Shown piece after piece: positions 41,565 to 50,634 of a DNA stretch of 64,000 nt. The notes under the pieces were generated by a model. That model did not search any database and was not told the origin of the DNA. It saw nothing but the letters and a program-made list of their open reading frames with translations. The position numbers and the translations under genes are program-made. Within the stretch, counting starts at the first letter, position 1. Each line of letters begins with the position of its first letter. Origin of the DNA: Azospirillum sp. RU38E (GTDB lineage: Bacteria > Pseudomonadota > Alphaproteobacteria > Azospirillales > Azospirillaceae); NCBI RefSeq assembly GCF_900188385.1, contig NZ_FZOI01000014.1, positions 1 to 64,000 of the forward strand. Reading direction: 5' to 3'.

Positions 41565-42866
41565 TCATGCCACAGCAGTCAGCCTGTCGAATGGCATCAG
41601 CCGCAAGGCAAGATTCGGGTCAGGTTGCAGAGTTACAGAAGCAATCGGTTTTGGGCGGTCAGACCCGGTCGCTTCCATGCTGAAGGCAGAGGCGAAGGTA
41701 GCGGCGATTATCTGCAGCTCCAGGAACGAGACCGCTATGCCAACGCAAGCGCGCGGACCGTAGCCGAACGGAAGGAAAGCGTGCTTGACCGAGGGTGGCG
41801 CACGATCAGCGAACCATTCGGACAAGTTATGGTCATCGTCCCACCATCTGGAATCCCGGTGGAACAGATAAGGGGCAACCAATATCGTGGCTCCCCTCCG
41901 GAGCTTTACCCCCGCCAGCTCCGTTTCTGTCGTCGCTTCGCGGGAGAACCACCAGGCTCCAGGGTAAAGTCGCAGAGTCTCGTTGACGGCCCGCTTCGTG
42001 ACCTCCATCCCGCGCCATGCTTCATAGGGGACTGTGCCACTACTATCTGCTGCCGCCCCGACCTCTGCCGCTATTGCGCGACAGATCAGGGGGCGGCGGG
42101 CCATTTCGTGCAGCATCCAGGCAGCAACTGAACCAGTGGTTTCGTGGCCCGTAAGCAGAAGCGTCAACAACTCGTCCCTGATCTCCTGGTCCGAGAGCCC
42201 AGCCTCAACCAGAATCGAGACGATGCTGCCCGGCTTGGAACGATGTTGCACTTTCGCGGTGACAGCTTGCAATTCAGCGAGGGCATGCCTCAGCCTGACT
42301 TTTTCCTTATGGGAAACCCACGGTGGCGTGAAAGCGCGCCAGAACCCCGCTGCCACGTCGTTCTCAATAAGCGAGACGGCGGCGATCAGCCGGTCTTCGT
42401 CCTCGTCGGTCAGCGTCTCCTCACCAAAGAGGATCACCGAGATCATGCGCAATGCAAGGGCCGCCATGGCTGGACCAATGGGAACAGGTCCCTGCTCTGC
42501 GGCCATGCGGCATGCAGCAGCCGCAACCACCGCCTGAAGCGCTTCGCAGCGATCGGCTAGGATTTCCGCACGCAACCCCTCATGAGCAAGTTGCCGCCGT
42601 TTCTTGGCCAAATCTCCTGTAGCCGTCAGAACACCCTCTCCGACCACCGACTTGAGCCGCTCGACATGACGTCCCTTGGCGAAGCGGTCTTCAGGCGCTG
42701 TCAGCACCTCGCGAGCAAACGCTGGGTCCACGAGCAGGTAGACGGGTGCCAACCCCAGACGCAAGCGCTCCAGCGGCTGCTTCGACGAGGTTCCGCGAGA
42801 AAGGATGAAATCCAGGGGATCGGCCATGAATGGCCCGACGTCTGAAAAGGGATTGCGCAGCATCAA
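41565..42866 (-). CDS. Cytochrome P450
   Basis: The 433-residue P450 carries all core motifs: the I-helix LLTGHETTG (oxygen activation), ExxR as NETLRLYPG, and the haem-binding loop FGYGPRACVG with the Cys ligand. It is soluble, with no N-terminal anchor. Its start overlaps the stop of the AHL synthase gene by 4 bp (ATGA), so the two are co-translated. Coupling to luxI suggests it acts on the signal molecule, its acyl precursor, or a quorum-controlled product; that is inference. No ferredoxin partner is encoded nearby. Confidence 0.93.
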   Translation of the reverse strand: MMLRNPFSDVGPFMADPLDFILSRGTSSKQPLERLRLGLAPVYLLVDPAFAREVLTAPEDRFAKGRHVERLKSVVGEGVLTATGDLAKKRRQLAHEGLRAEILADRCEALQAVVAAAACRMAAEQGPVPIGPAMAALALRMISVILFGEETLTDEDEDRLIAAVSLIENDVAAGFWRAFTPPWVSHKEKVRLRHALAELQAVTAKVQHRSKPGSIVSILVEAGLSDQEIRDELLTLLLTGHETTGSVAAWMLHEMARRPLICRAIAAEVGAAADSSGTVPYEAWRGMEVTKRAVNETLRLYPGAWWFSREATTETELAGVKLRRGATILVAPYLFHRDSRWWDDDHNLSEWFADRAPPSVKHAFLPFGYGPRACVGIAVSFLELQIIAATFASAFSMEATGSDRPKPIASVTLQPDPNLALRLMPFDRLTAVA

Positions 42867-43504
42867 GCAGCCTCCTTCAGCGGGGCAAGGATTTTGCGGT
42901 AGCGGGGATTTGTCTGTTCGGCGACATGGAGTCCGCCAGCGATGATCGGTCCCCGCGCCCCTCCACCGACCTCCTCGAATCCGGCGTATCGGAACATCGT
43001 CAACCCGTTGCGTGCGAGCACTCTCTGGAAAGCGGCGTCGGTGACGGCAACTATGGTTTCAATTCTGCGGCTGACGGCGAAACGCATCATCAGTCCCAGC
43101 AGCTCTCTGGTCATCAGGTTGGGAGCCGGGTGGTCCGGATCCACTCCGAACCGAGAGATTTCCCAAACGCTATTGGAATGGGGAAGGCTTTCCCCATCTG
43201 TAAGGTGTGGAAAAACGTCCGCCAGCAGGTAGGGCTTGTCCGTCGGCAGCAAGCGCCAACAGGCTACGGGAACCGCATTCTCAACCACGGCACCGTAGAT
43301 CGTGTCCTTCCGGTCGAACTGATCCCGCTCGCGATCCCCGTCCACTGACAGCGGCCAGCCAAGGTGCTCAACGAAAATCCTGCGTCTCAGTTCCTGGATC
43401 CTCCAGACAAGATCCGTATGGCTTTGGGCGGTGAAGACCACAGCGTGGCTGATGGATGAGATTTTTTTGTCAACTTCAATCAGTGAATGCATTTTATGGC
43501 CCAT
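42863..43504 (-). CDS. luxI: Acyl-homoserine-lactone synthase, LuxI family
   Basis: A 213-residue LuxI-type synthase. Conserved residues are visible: Arg and Trp in LRRRIFVEHLGW, Asp and Phe in ERDQFDRKD, and the EISRFGV motif with Glu and Arg. The enzyme makes N-acyl-homoserine lactone from SAM and acyl-ACP. It is divergent from the luxR gene and translationally coupled to a P450. The N-terminus is ATG 43504; ATG 43492 is an alternative. The acyl chain cannot be predicted from the sequence. Confidence 0.92.
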   Translation of the reverse strand: MGHKMHSLIEVDKKISSISHAVVFTAQSHTDLVWRIQELRRRIFVEHLGWPLSVDGDRERDQFDRKDTIYGAVVENAVPVACWRLLPTDKPYLLADVFPHLTDGESLPHSNSVWEISRFGVDPDHPAPNLMTRELLGLMMRFAVSRRIETIVAVTDAAFQRVLARNGLTMFRYAGFEEVGGGARGPIIAGGLHVAEQTNPRYRKILAPLKEAA

Positions 43505-43580
43505 TTATGGCTGAATTCACTTCTGTTCTGACGTAATACCTCTAGTGCGTGTATCCCGGTTTTTGGGGAGGATTGCGATT

Positions 43581-44348
43581 TTGTTGGACCTGGACACTTT
43601 GATCGGCGAGGTGCAGCAGGCGCGCTCCCTTGACGAACTAGCCAAACTCCTCCAGCGGGTCATCGCGGGGATCGGCTTCGAATCCTTTAATTACTTGGAT
43701 ACGGGCCATGCGGGCGTATCACGACCGTACTTCCACGGAACATGTCCGCCACGCTGGCGACGGTGTTACGAAGACAATGGCTTCATTTCCGCCGACCCAA
43801 TGGTTTCAGCCGCGCGGAGGCAACGGCTGCCATTTACCTGGGGACAGGTAGTCCTTCCTGAACGCCGAAGCGGACCCAAGCCCTTGGCTGTCCGGGCCAT
43901 GGAAGCTGCGTTCGATCACGGATATCGGGAAGGCTATGTGCTTCCTTGCCACACGGTCGATCAGCTGGGCCGATCGCGATCAGCCCTTACGGCTCTGTTC
44001 TGGCGGGAATCTACGACGGATTTCAGCAAAATCATGATGGAGAACCGCCATGCGCTCCATGTGTTCCTGCTCTATTGGCAGGAGCGCGTCGCTGACTTCG
44101 TCTGGAGGCATAATTCTGAACCCCAGGAAAAGGATGCTGCCGACGACGAAATTCGCCTTACGGACCGCGAACGCGATGTCCTGTCATGGGTAGCCAGGGG
44201 AAAGACCACAAGGGCGATCGCCGCCATCCTAGGCATCTCGACAGAGACGGTGGAACACCACGTCCGGGCGGCAATGGAGAAAATGCAGGCCAGCAACAGG
44301 ACTGCAGCAGCTGTCAAGGCTGTGCAGCTACGGCTTATCGATGTCTGA
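43581..44348 (+). CDS. luxR: LuxR-family quorum-sensing regulator
   Basis: A 255-residue protein starting at TTG 43581 (LLDLDTLIGEV), chosen because GGGGAGGA lies about 8 nt upstream; a GTG at 43545 is in frame but lacks a ribosome-binding site. The N-terminal autoinducer-binding domain has the conserved FTWGQVV and YVLPCHT segments. The C-terminal GerE HTH reads LTDRERDVLSWVARGKTTRA then ISTETVEHHVRAAMEKM. It is divergent from luxI and should bind the AHL that LuxI makes. Confidence 0.9.
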   Translation: MLDLDTLIGEVQQARSLDELAKLLQRVIAGIGFESFNYLDTGHAGVSRPYFHGTCPPRWRRCYEDNGFISADPMVSAARRQRLPFTWGQVVLPERRSGPKPLAVRAMEAAFDHGYREGYVLPCHTVDQLGRSRSALTALFWRESTTDFSKIMMENRHALHVFLLYWQERVADFVWRHNSEPQEKDAADDEIRLTDRERDVLSWVARGKTTRAIAAILGISTETVEHHVRAAMEKMQASNRTAAAVKAVQLRLIDV

Positions 44349-44676
44349 AGAAAAGGCCCCCTTATCCCCAGTCCCAGATCATCGGCCGTTGAAGAGCCTT
44401 AGGCTGTGCTTCGACCGGTGGCCGCCGCCGGCGAAGCTTCTGTCCCGCAAGGGCAACCAACCTAAAAGCGCTCCCAGCGAACTCGTCCCCGGATGGTACA
44501 TGTGGCAAAGGGGGCGGCACATCGTCCTGGCAGTGTTCCATGTCTATCTCCAAATGACCGCCGCAATATAGAACATAAGTGGAACATTTGCCAGTTCGAT
44601 CCTGTTCATGGGCTTGCGGTTGAAGCGTCGCCGAATAATCGTTAGCCCTACAGGCACTCAGTCAGGAGATCCTTCT
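44349..44676. other. 328-bp intergenic region after luxR
   Basis: No gene is supported here. The sequence just before the phosphodiesterase-like gene is AT-richer and probably holds its promoter. I see no terminator hairpin that I can define with confidence. Confidence 0.4.
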
Positions 44677-45540
44677 ATGCGTCGCCTCATCACCCTTCTC
44701 ACTATGTCCCTGCTGACATTCCCAGCTGCTGCGAAGGACATCAGGATTGCCACATGGAACATGGGTTGGCTGACCCTCCGAGCGTCGGAGATCAACGGCC
44801 CGAACCGGGACCCCAACCGAGCCATCTACCAGCGTTCCGATGCTGATTTCGCCAAACTTAAAGCATACGCGAAGCAACTTGACGCTGACATTGTGGCCCT
44901 TCAGGAGGTTGACACGCTTACTGCGGCTACCAAGGTGTTCGACCCGACTGAATACGACATCGTGTTAGCCGACGAGACGGATTTCCAGCGAGCTGGGTGG
45001 GCGATCCGGAAGACCGTCCGCTACACCCGCATGCCCGACCTGGCTGCCCTGGATATCCACGATGGCAAACGCTGGTCGCTGCGCAAGGGGGTGGACGTTC
45101 TCTTTCATCTGCCGTCAGGCGACTTGCGCGCCCTCGCTGTCCACCTGAAGTCCGGCTGCTTCAGCCCCAAAAGCCAGAACGATGCATGCCCAGTGCTTGG
45201 CGAACAGATGCCGATCGTCTCGGCCTGGATCGACCAGCGCCAAACGGAAGGCGCTTCCCTCCTCGTCGCCGGCGATTTCAACCGACGGCTCAACAAGGAA
45301 GATCCGCTCTGGAAAGTTCTGGACAACGGTCCTACCCCGCTGGTCCTTGCTACCGAGGGCAAGGCCAACGCCTGCTGGGCAGGAGAGTACCCCGACTTCA
45401 TCGACCAGTTGGTGCTTGGCGGCCCCGCGGCATCACGCATCAAGCCGGAGAGTTTCAGGGTGCTGACCTATACCGAGACCGAGAAGGCCGACAAGAAGCG
45501 GATCTCCGACCACTGCCCAGTCTCCGTAGAGGTTCGGTGA
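44677..45540 (+). CDS. Secreted endonuclease/exonuclease/phosphatase-family protein
   Basis: A 287-residue protein starting at ATG 44677 (TCAGGAGA upstream), with a signal peptide ending PAAA. It shows the four EEP signatures: RIATWNMGW, VALQEVD, VAGDFNRRL and ISDHCPVS. The active site uses divalent metal and an Asp/His pair. Members hydrolyse phosphodiester bonds in nucleic acids, lipids or inositol phosphates. The signal peptide implies a periplasmic or extracellular site. It overlaps a small membrane-protein gene by 4 bp. Confidence 0.88.
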   Translation: MRRLITLLTMSLLTFPAAAKDIRIATWNMGWLTLRASEINGPNRDPNRAIYQRSDADFAKLKAYAKQLDADIVALQEVDTLTAATKVFDPTEYDIVLADETDFQRAGWAIRKTVRYTRMPDLAALDIHDGKRWSLRKGVDVLFHLPSGDLRALAVHLKSGCFSPKSQNDACPVLGEQMPIVSAWIDQRQTEGASLLVAGDFNRRLNKEDPLWKVLDNGPTPLVLATEGKANACWAGEYPDFIDQLVLGGPAASRIKPESFRVLTYTETEKADKKRISDHCPVSVEVR

Positions 45541-45755
45541 AAGGCCCGTTGCATATCTCCGATACGGTGCTGGCGCTGATCATCTTGTCCGTCCTGGCGA
45601 TGATCGGCGGTATCGGCGCCCTGCTTGCGTCGATCTTCTGGATGACGTCCGTGATGCTGCCGTTGGGCATCGGCGCGTCGTTGGGCGGGTGGCTCCTCTT
45701 TGAAAAGTCGATGGAACGGATCGCAGGGGACAACGGGAGGGACGTCGACCACTGA
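45537..45755 (+). CDS. Small two-TM membrane protein
   Basis: A 72-residue protein starting at a GTG that overlaps the upstream stop (GTGA). Two hydrophobic segments span about residues 8-32 (TVLALIILSVLAMIGGIGALL) and 36-53, with a charged C-terminal tail. I do not recognise a family. Overlap suggests co-expression with the phosphodiesterase-like protein. Confidence 0.6.
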   Translation: MKGPLHISDTVLALIILSVLAMIGGIGALLASIFWMTSVMLPLGIGASLGGWLLFEKSMERIAGDNGRDVDH

Positions 45756-45863
45756 CAGCGGTCAAGCCATCTGCATACCATTGAATGCATTTCACCGATG
45801 ATCCGCACCAAATAGGTTGCGACGCACGACCGCATCTGCAAATCTGTCCTTCTGGATTACTCC

Positions 45864-46238
45864 ATGAGGTGGCAGGCTCCGATGCCAAGCGATCACTTAT
45901 CCGGCAGCCTAGCCGGGAAGCCGGAAATCCCGTTCGAGGCGGCATTCTCGGTGACCATTGATTTGTCGGTGTTCCCGCGTGAGGTGGTGCTGCGGGCATG
46001 TTACGCATTCGCCGATCGATGCCATTGCTGGGTCCAGGGCGATGGGCCCGGCAGCCTCCTCGTGGCCTTCAGGGACCGAACCGGCAAGCTGGACGCCGCC
46101 GACACCAAGGGCGCCTTCGCCAACGCCCTGGTCGACTTTGCGCTGCGCGCGGACATAGAGACGCGCACCGCCGATGTGCGGCGCATCCTCGTGGCGACCG
46201 CGATGGCGGAAGCCGCTGGCACAGCCGCCTTGCGCTAG
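45864..46238 (+). CDS. hxsD: His-Xaa-Ser system protein HxsD
   Basis: A 124-residue protein with the HxsD pattern SVTIDLSVFPREVVLRACYAF, a DRCHCW stretch and a helical C-terminus. HxsD is a small conserved partner of the two radical SAM proteins HxsB and HxsC; its role is unknown and could be precursor recognition. ATG 45882 is an alternative start. It is the first gene of a tight hxsDBCA operon. Confidence 0.85.
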   Translation: MRWQAPMPSDHLSGSLAGKPEIPFEAAFSVTIDLSVFPREVVLRACYAFADRCHCWVQGDGPGSLLVAFRDRTGKLDAADTKGAFANALVDFALRADIETRTADVRRILVATAMAEAAGTAALR

Positions 46239-46247
46239 GCCCCGACG

Positions 46248-47759
46248 ATGTCTCCACGGCAGGCTTTCGCTCCCCTCCTGGACTTCGCGGCCCCCGCGGG
46301 CTATCGGTTGCTGCCTTTCCGCTTCGCCCGTATCCCCGGAGTCCCAGGCAAGGTGCTGGTCACCTCCGAGGTCGGCGAGTTCGCCTTCATCTCGGAGGAG
46401 GATCTGCGCGCCTTGGTGGCTGGCACGCTGGATCCCGGTTCCAACGCCTACGCGGACCTCCAGGCCCGACACGTTCTGGTTGAGAGCAACTCCCACGCCG
46501 CGATGCGGATGTCGACGTCGAAGTACCGCACCCGGAAGTCCTTCCTCAAGGGCGGGCCCGCGCTCCACATGTTTGTGGTGACCTTGCGCTGTGACCATTC
46601 CTGCCGATACTGCCAGGTATCACGGCGGTCGGGGGACGAAGCCCGGTTCGACATGTCGACTGATACCGCAGCTGCCGCCGTCGACCTGATGTTCCAGTCC
46701 CCGTCGCCGTCCCTCACCGTCGAGTTCCAGGGCGGGGAGCCGCTGCTGGCCTTCGGGCGGATCCAGCAGGTCGTCGATCTGGTCGAGGAGCGCAGGGTCC
46801 GGGAAGGCCGGGCCGTCACCTACAGCATGACGTCGACTCTGCATCTGGCCGACGAGGAGATGCTGGCCTTCATGCGCCGGCACGACTTCCAGCTCTCAAC
46901 CTCGCTGGACGGCCCCGCGGCGCTGCACGACGCCAACAGGCCGCTGCCCAGCCGCGACTCCCATGCGCGCACCGTCGCCGCGATCGACCGCGTCCGCGCA
47001 ACGCTCGGGCACCAGAGCCTGTCGGCCCTGACCACGCTGACCCGCGAGAGCCTGCGCCACCCGGAGGCAGTCGTGGACGAGTACGTCCGGCTGGGCTTCC
47101 CGTCAGTCTTCCTTCGGCCTCTCAGTCCCTTCGGCTTCGCGGCGAAGTCCGCCGGCCGCATCGGCTACGCCATGGAGGAATTCCTGCCCTTCTACGAGAA
47201 GGCGCTGGCGCACATCGTCGACCTGAACCGCCGGGGCGTCGTCATCCAGGAGGCCTATGCCGGCTTCCTCCTAACCCACATCCTGACGCCATTCCCGATC
47301 GGGTACGTCGACCTGCGCTCCCCCACCGGTGCCGGCCTGGGTGCCCGAGTATACAACTACGACGGCGGGGTCTACGCCTCCGACGAAGGCCGGATGCTGG
47401 CGGAGATGGGGGACCATTCGTTCCGCCTCGGGTACGTCCAAGACAGCCACGCCGACCTCCTCCAGTCAGACGCCATGCAGCTCATCCTGGCCGCCGGAGT
47501 CGCAGAATCCCTGCCGGGCTGTTCGGACTGCGCGTTCCTCCCCTATTGCGGTGCCGACCCGGTCTTCAACTTGGCGCGGGAAGGCGACCCGGTGGGCCAC
47601 CGCGCTGGCAACGCGCACTGCACTAAGCACACTGGGCTCTTCCAGATTCTGTTCCGCTACCTCGCCGAAGCGGACCCGGAGGTGATGCGGATATTCCTTT
47701 CGTGGGCCACCCGGCGGCCGGCGCGCGGCTTAGCCGCTGCCGTGGGGGAGGCCGCCTGA
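46248..47759 (+). CDS. hxsB: His-Xaa-Ser system radical SAM maturase HxsB
   Basis: A 503-residue radical SAM enzyme. The [4Fe-4S]-SAM motif is CDHSCRYC (C115, C119, C122), followed by the VEFQGGEPLL glycine-rich motif. The C-terminal SPASM-like region has CSDCAFLPYCG and a later Cys in NAHCTKHTG, for auxiliary clusters. It has the layout of the HxsB maturases and is encoded with HxsC and the HxS-repeat substrate. It shares one base with hxsC (TGATG). It probably modifies HxsA side chains; the chemistry is unknown. Confidence 0.92.
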   Translation: MSPRQAFAPLLDFAAPAGYRLLPFRFARIPGVPGKVLVTSEVGEFAFISEEDLRALVAGTLDPGSNAYADLQARHVLVESNSHAAMRMSTSKYRTRKSFLKGGPALHMFVVTLRCDHSCRYCQVSRRSGDEARFDMSTDTAAAAVDLMFQSPSPSLTVEFQGGEPLLAFGRIQQVVDLVEERRVREGRAVTYSMTSTLHLADEEMLAFMRRHDFQLSTSLDGPAALHDANRPLPSRDSHARTVAAIDRVRATLGHQSLSALTTLTRESLRHPEAVVDEYVRLGFPSVFLRPLSPFGFAAKSAGRIGYAMEEFLPFYEKALAHIVDLNRRGVVIQEAYAGFLLTHILTPFPIGYVDLRSPTGAGLGARVYNYDGGVYASDEGRMLAEMGDHSFRLGYVQDSHADLLQSDAMQLILAAGVAESLPGCSDCAFLPYCGADPVFNLAREGDPVGHRAGNAHCTKHTGLFQILFRYLAEADPEVMRIFLSWATRRPARGLAAAVGEAA

Positions 47760-48949
47760 TGCTCCCGCTCCACACCCGCGCCAAGGTTTCTGGAACACTG
47801 CCCCACCCGGTCCTGAAGGTCCTCGGGCTTGCTGAGGCCTTGGGTACGGCGGTGCCGCGCGACCGGGTCGCCGTCCACCTGCCCACCGGCGGCCCGGAAG
47901 TTGACTTCGCGGCATTGCAGGAACTAGGCTTCGCCGCCTTGTTCCGGCCCGACGGCGGTACCGCGGCCGGCGGCACGGTATTGCCAGAGATCCACTCCCT
48001 TTCCCACCCGGAGGTGGTCGGCACCGGCGACGTGGTCAGGGTCCGGCAGGACAACGGCCAGGTCGGGGTGCTCTACCGGCGCGGCGCCAACGCGAACACG
48101 CTGTTCCTGACCGAGCAGTGCAACAGCCGCTGCCTGATGTGCAGCCAGCCGCCGCGCGACGAGGACGACCTCTGGCGAGTCCGGGAGCTGCTTGAACTGA
48201 TCCCCCTTGTCGATCCGGACCTAGCCCAGCTCGGCTTCACCGGCGGCGAGCCGACGCTGCTGGGGCCACTGCTGCCGGAACTGCTGAGGGCCTGCGCGGC
48301 ATTCCTGCCGCAGACGGGGCTGCACATCCTGACCAATGGCCGGAACTTCTCCGACCCCACCGTGGCCGACATGGTCGGCGACGCGCTCGGCCGCGCGACC
48401 TGGGCAATCCCGCTCTATGCCGACGTGCCCGCGCGGCACGACTACGTCGTCCAGGCCAAGGGCGCGTTCGAGCAGACGGTCCAGGGCGTCTACAACTTGG
48501 CCGAGCGCGGGCATGTGATCGAGATCCGCTTCGTGGTCCATGCCCAGACCCTGCCGCGGCTGCGCGAATTCCCGGAATTCGTCTGGCGCAACATGCCCTT
48601 CGTCAGCCACGTTGCCTTCATGGGCATGGAGCCCATGGGCTACGCCAAGGTGAACCGCAACCTGCTCTGGGTCGACCCTCTGGATTACGGGCATTGTCTC
48701 TCGGAAGCCGCCTGGCACCTGCAGGACCGGGGTATCCCGACGTCCATCTACAACGTGCCGCTCTGCGTGCTGCCGGAAGAGGCATGGCCGCTGGCGCGGC
48801 AGAGCATATCGGACTGGAAGAACACCTATGAGCCCGCCTGCGACGGTTGTGCCGTGAAGCAGAGCTGCTGCGGGTTCTTCGCATCGCATGGCCCCGCCTG
48901 GCGCAGCCGGGGCATCAAACCATTCGAGCGCATGGAGGCGGCGGAATGA
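47759..48949 (+). CDS. hxsC: His-Xaa-Ser system radical SAM maturase HxsC
   Basis: A 396-residue radical SAM enzyme starting at ATG 47759. The SAM cluster motif is CNSRCLMC (C121, C125, C128) after an N-terminal domain of about 110 residues, followed by LGFTGGEPTLLG. C-terminal cysteines in CDGCAVKQSCCGFF probably bind an auxiliary cluster. It matches HxsC, the second radical SAM enzyme of the HXS system. It overlaps hxsA by 4 bp (ATGA), tying enzyme and substrate synthesis. Confidence 0.92.
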   Translation: MLPLHTRAKVSGTLPHPVLKVLGLAEALGTAVPRDRVAVHLPTGGPEVDFAALQELGFAALFRPDGGTAAGGTVLPEIHSLSHPEVVGTGDVVRVRQDNGQVGVLYRRGANANTLFLTEQCNSRCLMCSQPPRDEDDLWRVRELLELIPLVDPDLAQLGFTGGEPTLLGPLLPELLRACAAFLPQTGLHILTNGRNFSDPTVADMVGDALGRATWAIPLYADVPARHDYVVQAKGAFEQTVQGVYNLAERGHVIEIRFVVHAQTLPRLREFPEFVWRNMPFVSHVAFMGMEPMGYAKVNRNLLWVDPLDYGHCLSEAAWHLQDRGIPTSIYNVPLCVLPEEAWPLARQSISDWKNTYEPACDGCAVKQSCCGFFASHGPAWRSRGIKPFERMEAAE

Positions 48950-49575
48950 AGCGGAACATTACGGAGTATTTGAAACGGGTTCTGGCATGGTCAGGAACGA
49001 TGGTCACCGGGCTGTCGGGAGGCTGGACGAACGCTGATGCTGCCCCAGTAATAGGGGCGCTGCCAGAGGTTCATCCGTCACTGACTCGGCTCCAGCCGAT
49101 TGTGCTGGCGATGCCAAACCGTATGGACGGCCCCGCCCTGTTCGTTGGGCACCGAAGCCATTCGAGCCACCGCAGCCATAGTAGTCACAGCTCACACTAT
49201 TCAGGCAGCGGCAGCCGATATACTACTCCATCCTATGATCCACCCACATATACCCCGCCATCTCCTCCTCCTGCTCCCACTTCCAAGGCACTGGTCACGC
49301 CATCGCTCGGAACTTCTCCACCGACCAGCAGCGGTGCGGACGCTGGCACCAAACAGGCACCAAAGCCCAAGGCAACTCAGCAGGAGGCCATTGCGATGGC
49401 AATGCGGGTCCAGGTCGAGCTGTTCCGTCTCGGCTTTTACAAAGGGACAATCGACGGCAAGATGGGGGCTTCTACCCGACAGGCGTTGAAGGATTTCCAA
49501 AACGCCGAAGGGCTGGCAGCAACCGGGACCATGGATAATGCGACACTCGCCAAGCTTGGTATCTCAGGGATATGA
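48946..49575 (+). CDS. hxsA: His-Xaa-Ser repeat protein HxsA (putative modified precursor)
   Basis: A 209-residue protein with a hydrophobic N-terminal segment (a probable signal sequence, residues 8-33), six consecutive His-Xaa-Ser triplets at residues 69-86, a Pro/Thr/Ser-rich linker, and a C-terminal peptidoglycan-binding domain (VELFRLGFYKGTIDGKMG and TRQALKDFQNAEGL). This is the substrate of the HxsB/HxsC radical SAM pair. The layout suggests an envelope protein whose HxS region is post-translationally modified, anchored to the cell wall. Confidence 0.92.
   Translation: MKRNITEYLKRVLAWSGTMVTGLSGGWTNADAAPVIGALPEVHPSLTRLQPIVLAMPNRMDGPALFVGHRSHSSHRSHSSHSSHYSGSGSRYTTPSYDPPTYTPPSPPPAPTSKALVTPSLGTSPPTSSGADAGTKQAPKPKATQQEAIAMAMRVQVELFRLGFYKGTIDGKMGASTRQALKDFQNAEGLAATGTMDNATLAKLGISGI
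49150..49203 (+). repeat. Six tandem His-Xaa-Ser codon triplets
   Basis: The segment encodes HRS, HSS, HRS, HSS, HSS and HYS in a row. Serine and histidine codons vary between triplets, so the repeat is conserved at protein level rather than being a recent DNA duplication. Confidence 0.9.
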
Positions 49576-49732
49576 AATCGTGGGGTTTCGCATCCTGCAT
49601 TTCCCTTTGGGGCATCGAATGAACAATGCTTGAAATACAACCAAAGATCATTGAATGACCGCGTCCATGCAAATAATGATTTTATATAAATTTTTCCATT
49701 GCTATGTAAGTTTCAAAAAGATCCGGAAATAA

Positions 49733-50455
49733 ATGTCAGGAATAATGAACCTTCTGGGAAAATTCTTTCCCTCAGCCTTCTCTGGACCCACTTTTCCACA
49801 ATCACACGATGGGGGTGACGCAGTTAGAAGGCAATTTTTGAACATCAAGGCGCTTGCAGAGGATATCGAACGTCTTGACCCAACGGCTCTGCCGTCCTTG
49901 GTCAAAGTGCTTCTACGCCCCCTCCAAGCGGAGCAGATGTGCGGCGTGGTCGACCGTGATTATCACAGGGCGCCGTCCGCGATCAGTCCTTGGGGTTTCT
50001 TTGGCCATGACCTTGGTGACCCTTCACTTTCCATGATCACCCGTAGGCAAGAGTTGGAGGTGGAACCATCGGGATATACGGTGAACTTGGCCACCGACGT
50101 CGTGCTCACGACGCCATGGCACCGTGATCGGCTTTCTCACGCCATAGGGTGCATCGGCCCGAACAGAGCTTGGGGCCCCTGGACTCCCGATCCGCTCAAC
50201 CATTCTATAGAACTTTGGCTGCCATGGCGCATCGCATTCGTACTTGGAGGTAACCACAGCATTGCAGCCGGCATCCTGGCCGGAGAGGGGGCCTTAGTGC
50301 CACGGACTGTTTACGATATGGCCCCTGTGCTCAATCAGATAAATTGCGACGGCACCTTCTTCACAAGGCTAGACGGGACAGCTTGTGCCCAAGTCTTTAA
50401 CGCGCGCCGCGCAGGTGCATTTCTGGTTGGGCAAATTATGACTAAAACGGCGTAG
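49733..50455 (+). CDS. DUF6710-like protein
   Basis: A 240-residue soluble protein. The segments VNLATDVVLTTPWHRDRLSHAI, ELWLPWRIAFVLGGNHSIAA and GILAGEGALVPRTVYDM resemble the uncharacterised DUF6710 family. I am moderately sure of that name. It follows hxsA by 157 bp of AT-rich sequence in the same direction. ATG 49745 (MNLLGK) is an alternative start with AGGA upstream. No catalytic motif is evident. Confidence 0.65.
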   Translation: MSGIMNLLGKFFPSAFSGPTFPQSHDGGDAVRRQFLNIKALAEDIERLDPTALPSLVKVLLRPLQAEQMCGVVDRDYHRAPSAISPWGFFGHDLGDPSLSMITRRQELEVEPSGYTVNLATDVVLTTPWHRDRLSHAIGCIGPNRAWGPWTPDPLNHSIELWLPWRIAFVLGGNHSIAAGILAGEGALVPRTVYDMAPVLNQINCDGTFFTRLDGTACAQVFNARRAGAFLVGQIMTKTA

Positions 50456-50634
50456 TAATATTCAGTTACAATGGTTTAAATGGTGGAATTCAAGGGCTTT
50501 CTACGCAATGCGCTTGTTGAATTTCCCATAGCAGCAAGTCACGGTTGCCGTATCGACGCACAACCAGACATCCGGCATTTCACGGTATTGAGACGTACCC
50601 TTGCCCTTGTGGAAGATCATTGGGAGGAAAGACC

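Noticed and set aside
41101-41683. Overlapping frames upstream of the P450 3' end
   Set aside because: Unsupported by motif or start signal; partly antisense of the P450.
43505-43580. Lux box between luxI and luxR
   Set aside because: I looked for a 20-bp inverted repeat of the CTG-N10-CAG type and found no convincing match.
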